Of a stretch of DNA of 64,000 bases, positions 42,601 to 48,600 are shown piece after piece. The DNA is taken from assembly GCA_030142905.1 (NCBI GenBank), contig JASJOG010000024.1:385001-449000 (forward strand), given 5' to 3'. A program made the translations under genes and the position numbers. Below the pieces are notes generated by a model. The model saw nothing but the letters and a program-made list of their open reading frames with translations. It ran no database searches and was not told where the DNA came from. The stretch's first letter is position 1, and each line of letters begins with the position of its first letter. The DNA is from Heliopora coerulea. Taxonomy: Eukaryota; Cnidaria; Anthozoa; Scleralcyonacea; Helioporidae.

Positions 42601-45600
42601 AGCCCCTATGGTGTTATCACACCAGTATGCCAGGTTTTTTTTTTCGCAAGAAAACAGTACTGACGAAAGTGCAGAAAAAGATTTGACAAAATCACCGACC
42701 ACTTGAGTGGACCTGTGTAAATTGTGCCACGGTCCGGACACTCCAGTGATTGAGTGGAAGTATTGCTGCGAGCGGCGAGCACTTTGCTCGTCATAAATCT
42801 CCAACCGGTCAACAGAAAGGGTTAGTACGACATACCGTAGGTCAAAAGTAAGTTCAACCACCAGGCGATCATCAATGTTACATCCAACCCGTCCAAAGCT
42901 ACGATGCACTGTGCAACCAGTAAAACAACCGCAACGTTTTGCATAGCGTCGACTAAGAGGCAGACGATGACGACAACGGTACTGAACGCGACCAAAACTT
43001 TACGTTTTCCGATTTGAATGCCAACGCATTCCGAGTCATAGTGTCGTCCAGAACTAAAGCAGCGGCGAGATAGTGCTCTTGGATCCCAGCACTAAAGGTG
43101 ATTCCTGCGGGCGTATCTTCCAACACAAATACCACTTTGATTGCCCACAACTTTCAAGTCTAGAGAGGTTACTTCATTCTCCCATTCGTGTGTAAGGAAA
43201 CCAGGTACCTTAAGGAAACCCTTGGCTCCAACTTGAACAACTAAATTGGCTCAGTTAGACGCGGAGATGGACGATTTACTTAAACGTCAAGACATGACAC
43301 AAGATGAGAGAGAAAAACTGTACGATCAGACCCTTCAGTGCTGTTCAAATTATTATGTCAAGAAAATGAACAAGCCTCTCCGTGTAAGCGTTGTCCCACC
43401 ACACCCGTCGATGCCAAAACTGAGCCCGCATCCAAACAGCCTGGTGGATTCTAGAATGATATCCCAGAAAGCGTTCTACCCACGTTAAAATCAGGAGCTT
43501 TGCAATTGATCACAAAACTAAAAGCAAATAAAAACGTTATGTATTGGAGTGACCTAGGCGAGATGGCCTTTGAGGGACGAACTATTCCCTCTATGTACGA
43601 TATCGATTAGGTTAAAGCTACGTCAGCTAACACAGTTTTAACCTTGCGGGATGGCAATTGTTTGCCAAAATATTAGGGCTTCTGAACGTACCCGAATGTA
43701 TCATCCGAAACCAAAATCGTCTCGATGTAGTGAGAGAGAACAGAACTAAGCCGAATTCCACTGATTAACGCTGGACATCCCCTCATCTGCTGTTTTCTCC
43801 TATAGAGGCCAAAACAAGAGCAAAGCAAAGGAAGAGCGCAGTTCGATATGAATGCTTAACATAAATTTATTATTGTATAACTGTGAAATTGAATAAATTT
43901 TTTTTACAATGATGAGATGTGTCTTAATCTTACAGAGAAAATAATACGTATAAAATCACGAACTAACAAATCGTTCCATTGCCTATGGTTAGGAATCTTA
44001 TGAACCATAGTTGATATAGCAATATTTTTACCACGATGCTAGGCATAAAAAAGCAATACTGTCCACATACGCGAGACCACGATGACTCTAACGTCTGTTC
44101 ATTCCAAGTGAATGTACTGCTGTGATCTTCTAAAAAGGTTTTAAAGCTTCTTCAGTAAAATTCCTTTCCCGACAGAATTCTCTTTTCTTGACATGCAGAG
44201 GTCAGGTAAACAGCGTGTTTCTTTAGTGTAAAAGTCCTTGAAGCTAAATAACCAATAATTCTGCCAAAATTATTGAGACAGTCGATTCGACTGTGAAAAC
44301 GTTTGAGAAACTCTTTGTTTTTACCGAGACAGATGTGGATATAATAGATGAACTATCTTTATCAATCTCTCTGTTATTTTGTCTCAATTAGTGATAATAT
44401 CCATCTGGCGAAGATCCAGTGTTTATAGATGCACTCTGTACGTAGTTGTGTACTCCAGTGAGTTGGCTAGAGCGAGACAATGGCCATATTAAGAGTGAGA
44501 TTGCAATTAAAGATTATCTGGCTGTGTTCTATGACAGTGTTTTGATAATGACCTAATGCCAAACTGACCGTATAACTGGGGAATCGGAGTCTAGTTTGGC
44601 CAGGTTTCGGGAAAACATCGTCCATACTTTATATACACCAGCGAATACTAATGAATTCCCCTGATGGGTTGGTAGGAGGGTTGGAGATGTGGAGGCACGC
44701 AGGTGGATGTTAAGGCGTGCAAAAGGATAGGTGTGGGTACCTTGGGTATGTAGATTGCTAGTTTGGAGGGTGGGCAGGTTTGCTAGCAGGCAGGTATGTG
44801 TTGTAGGTTCGTATATGTTCATTGTTTCTGTTGGCGCCTGTGCCAATAACATTTCCTTGCTTTAAATTCTAAGAAGAACGTCGGCATAATGACTAATAAA
44901 TAAAATACTTATTCTTTTTTAATCAAAAGATGCTGGATGGCAGTGATGTTAAATCTCTTAGTGTTCCTTGGCTTCGACGTCAAATAGGAATAGTTTCGCA
45001 AGAACCTGTTCTATTTGATTGCTCCATTCGTGACAACATTGCGTATGGTGATATTCACAGAGAAATAAGTCAGGAGGAAATTGAGAATGCAGCGAAAACA
45101 GCTAATATTCACGAATTTATTTGCTCGTTGTCCGAGGTAACCGTATGTAATTTTGATTTGTAGAGGCTTATTGCACACTGCGGGCAGGCTTGGAACAAGT
45201 CAGCCATTCTTCTGTGGCGCGATGGCATAATGCCCAGTCCTAGCCTGAAAACAGAAGTGTTAAAACAACACATTTATTGCGGCGATTTAGCACAACATCC
45301 ATGTTAAGATTTTTTACACTTTTTAGCACGTATGCAAGCGTGCTAAATATGTAGACGTGTTAATGTGACACGCCTTGTGAATGGCCTCACAATGAATGGT
45401 TTCAAAGTAAAGGTGAACATACTTCAATTATTGAGCATAGAAATAAGGCAAGTAAGCTAAGTATTGTACATTGACACTTGATTGGTAATACTAAACCAAG
45501 CGGATGCAAAGTTTAGAAACACATGATGTGTTTGTGGTAGCTTGGTAATTATGTTGTTAATACGCACGTTCTCAAGCTGTTCTCTCAGAAAAACTTTCTG

Positions 45601-48600
45601 AGTCCCTTGATTAACATAAAAATAGACGACATATCGAGACTAGCAGACAGGCAGTACATATGTGTCCCATCTATACAAACCAGTACACAAATTTAACCTT
45701 CGCTCACCATGGTTAGAGCGTCTCACCGGCGATCAGAAGGTTACGGGTTCGATTCCCGTCAGGGACTCAGAAAGTTTTTCTGAGAGAACAGCTTGAGAGC
45801 GTGCGTATTTAGAAATACAGATAAACGAATACTCACCTATCTAACCCATGGAGCCCTACCTCTTGCCAAGGATTATTTGAATGTTTCCAGATTATTTCAT
45901 AAGAAAAGTCCCATAATTTACATTATACGCCTTCGAAAAAAATACAAAAAAAAAAAGATGGCGGGAGGAGTTACCCATACCGTGAGTCTTCGCGAGATAC
46001 AAAACACTTGCTTTAGAAGGAGCAGATGAATTACAGGAACTAAATATACTAATCTCAATCTCAAAAAAACGTAGAAAAGAAAACGGCCTAGTGTACAAAC
46101 CCGCAACTCTTGCTTCCTTTCGAAGAAACAGTATCTCCAAGTGCCAGCTCAAGTTCCTTTACGGCTTTCATAGAAATTCCATGGAGCAAAGTTTGAAAAC
46201 TGCTCTTTTAACATCTAAGTAATCAATTGTCCAGTTAAGATGGCCTCAAAAGGTGAAACCAGCCGCAAGGCACCGTCCCTTTTTCAGGAATGCTCTTCTG
46301 TTCTTGCTTTCATATTTAGCCACTAAAAAGTTAGAGAAACCTTTCGATGTCGACTGGTCTTTTTTTATTTGCTTCAAGTGTTCAAATGATGTAAAAATCT
46401 TCGGAGAGTTCCAAACTAGCAAATAAAGAACAAGGTTGACCTTTCAATTCGGACCTCATGTTCGGTCAACAACATACCAGTCCCCGAATTTGCGCGCGGC
46501 ATAGTTGAGTAAACTGTGGGCGAGAGGATAACTAACTCGGACTTATAACGTATTAATATTTGAATTAAGTTGATATTCGAGTCGCCAAAGTGAGAGAGGA
46601 CCACTGAAGATCAACCATTAATCTGTAAAAAGATTTCCTGTCATCAGAGAGCCGGCAGTGAATCTAACACGTTGTCGTAATGTAACACGAGTGTAGTGGG
46701 TTGTTTAACGACCATTGATTTTCAAAACTGTGTCATTTTAACACGTTAGCACGCCTGTTAATGTAAAATTAACTCACTCTCGAAGAATAACGCGCGTGCT
46801 GCGTGCTGTTTTATAGTTATTTGTTTTGGCACTAGTACAATTTTAACACGTAAACACGCGTGTTAGTGTCTATTTAACACATTATGGTAACATTGCACGC
46901 GTGTTGCGTGCTACTGTAACACGTTTGTTTTATAGTCTAATGCAAATGCTTCAATCTGATTGGCCAAGTTATTTGTTGCCTTTAAATAATAAATAGATAT
47001 CGCTTCCTCCTCGTCAACTACCACCACACAGAAATTTCGAGCTCTTAATAATTTGTTAATTATGCAATACCAATAATTAATATTTTTTATCCGCACCCGT
47101 TTTCACACAACAAGTTATCAACTCTGTCGTTCCAGAGATAATATATATCTATATATCTATGCACGAAAGAGATTTCCGCGTTGGTGGATACCTACCATGT
47201 TGACTCTATTTTTGACTCTATCTATTCATTCTATTTTTGTTTTTCTTTGAAACCCTACGAATTGAACAATGCTCTTTTACGTATATTAGCAGGAAATTCT
47301 GAATCTCGTTCTGAATTGTATTAAAAGCAACAGTCAACAATACTTAGAAAGTTCAACAGTGAGTGTAGTAACGGATTGAACAAATGCGGTTCAGCATGGC
47401 TTTGTCTTATAACATAGACATAGTTGAGTAAACTGTGATTGAAGGAAAACGCTCAGCTAGTTGATAGGTCTTGTATAAATATAAACAGTGTTTAAAGTGA
47501 TGTTGCGTCGACATTTATTGTTCCTCGAAGGTCGGTTTTGAATATTGGTAAATCGCATGTAATTTTTTTTCTCAATCAGTTGGTGTTGTCCAGATATAAG
47601 CATTTGGAAGTTTAACATGACGACGACGTGGGTAAAATTTGTATTCGTCAATCAAACGGATATTCGTTGATGTATTACAAAGGGCTTTTTAGAAGGTGAT
47701 CAAACCTGGTGGTTTATTAGGAATAGAGTAATCTACTTGACAGTCAACCCAAACGCAATTGCGTCTTATTTTGTGATCGATAAAGGCCTATTTTATAATG
47801 CAACTGGCTAAATTAATTTGACAAGAACTGCTTTATTTCATATTCGTACCCACAAGAATTAATGATCCAAACAAAGTTAATAAGATATATGATGGATGAT
47901 GGGGTTATGAAAATTAGTAACAGTGAAAAAAACAATATGGATGTATGGAATCAGCTATGTGATGACTAGAGAAAATATTGAATGGGTAGTTGATAACTGC
48001 AGGTCTAATATTACTGCCACGTTTGCTCATATACTGAGTAATACTATAGGGAATATCACATACCATGTTTGTTTTGGGGATAAGGATAAAACTTTGCTTG
48101 TGACGTCATCAACCTGAAATATGAAGTGGTTATTGTGGTTATGATCTTATGACACTGACTTCTCATGAGCTTTTCATGAACTGACGAATAAGTTGTTTAC
48201 CCGAATACACCTCTTCCTTTCTTATACATCCTGTTATGATCTCTTGTTTATTAGTTATTTAGTAATTTTCCTTTTGTTATTTCCATGATCAAGTACAGTA
48301 CAAACTTGGCCATCTACGATTTAGGCGAAATATTGTACCAGTAAAACTTTTTGTATTCGGCAGGCTAAATTCAGCAAATTCACCTTGACTGTAAATTGTA
48401 ATTGGTGTTCCTTAGGGTTACGACACCATGGTTGGTGATAAAGGCGCTCTTATCTCTGGTGGACAAAAACAAAGGATCGCCATTGCTCGTGCTTTAATAC
48501 GCAATCCCAAAGTGCTTTTGCTGGATGAAGCTACGTCTGCACTTGATACAGAAAGCGAAAAGGTAAGTAAAAGCTAAACCAACAGCCAGTTAGGCTGGCG

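Noticed and set aside
45697..45766. Possible true tRNA gene with good A and B boxes
   Set aside because: The 3' acceptor side (AGGGACT) has no matching 5' strand and no good anticodon stem; the sequence continues into a repeated tail, so it is a SINE head.
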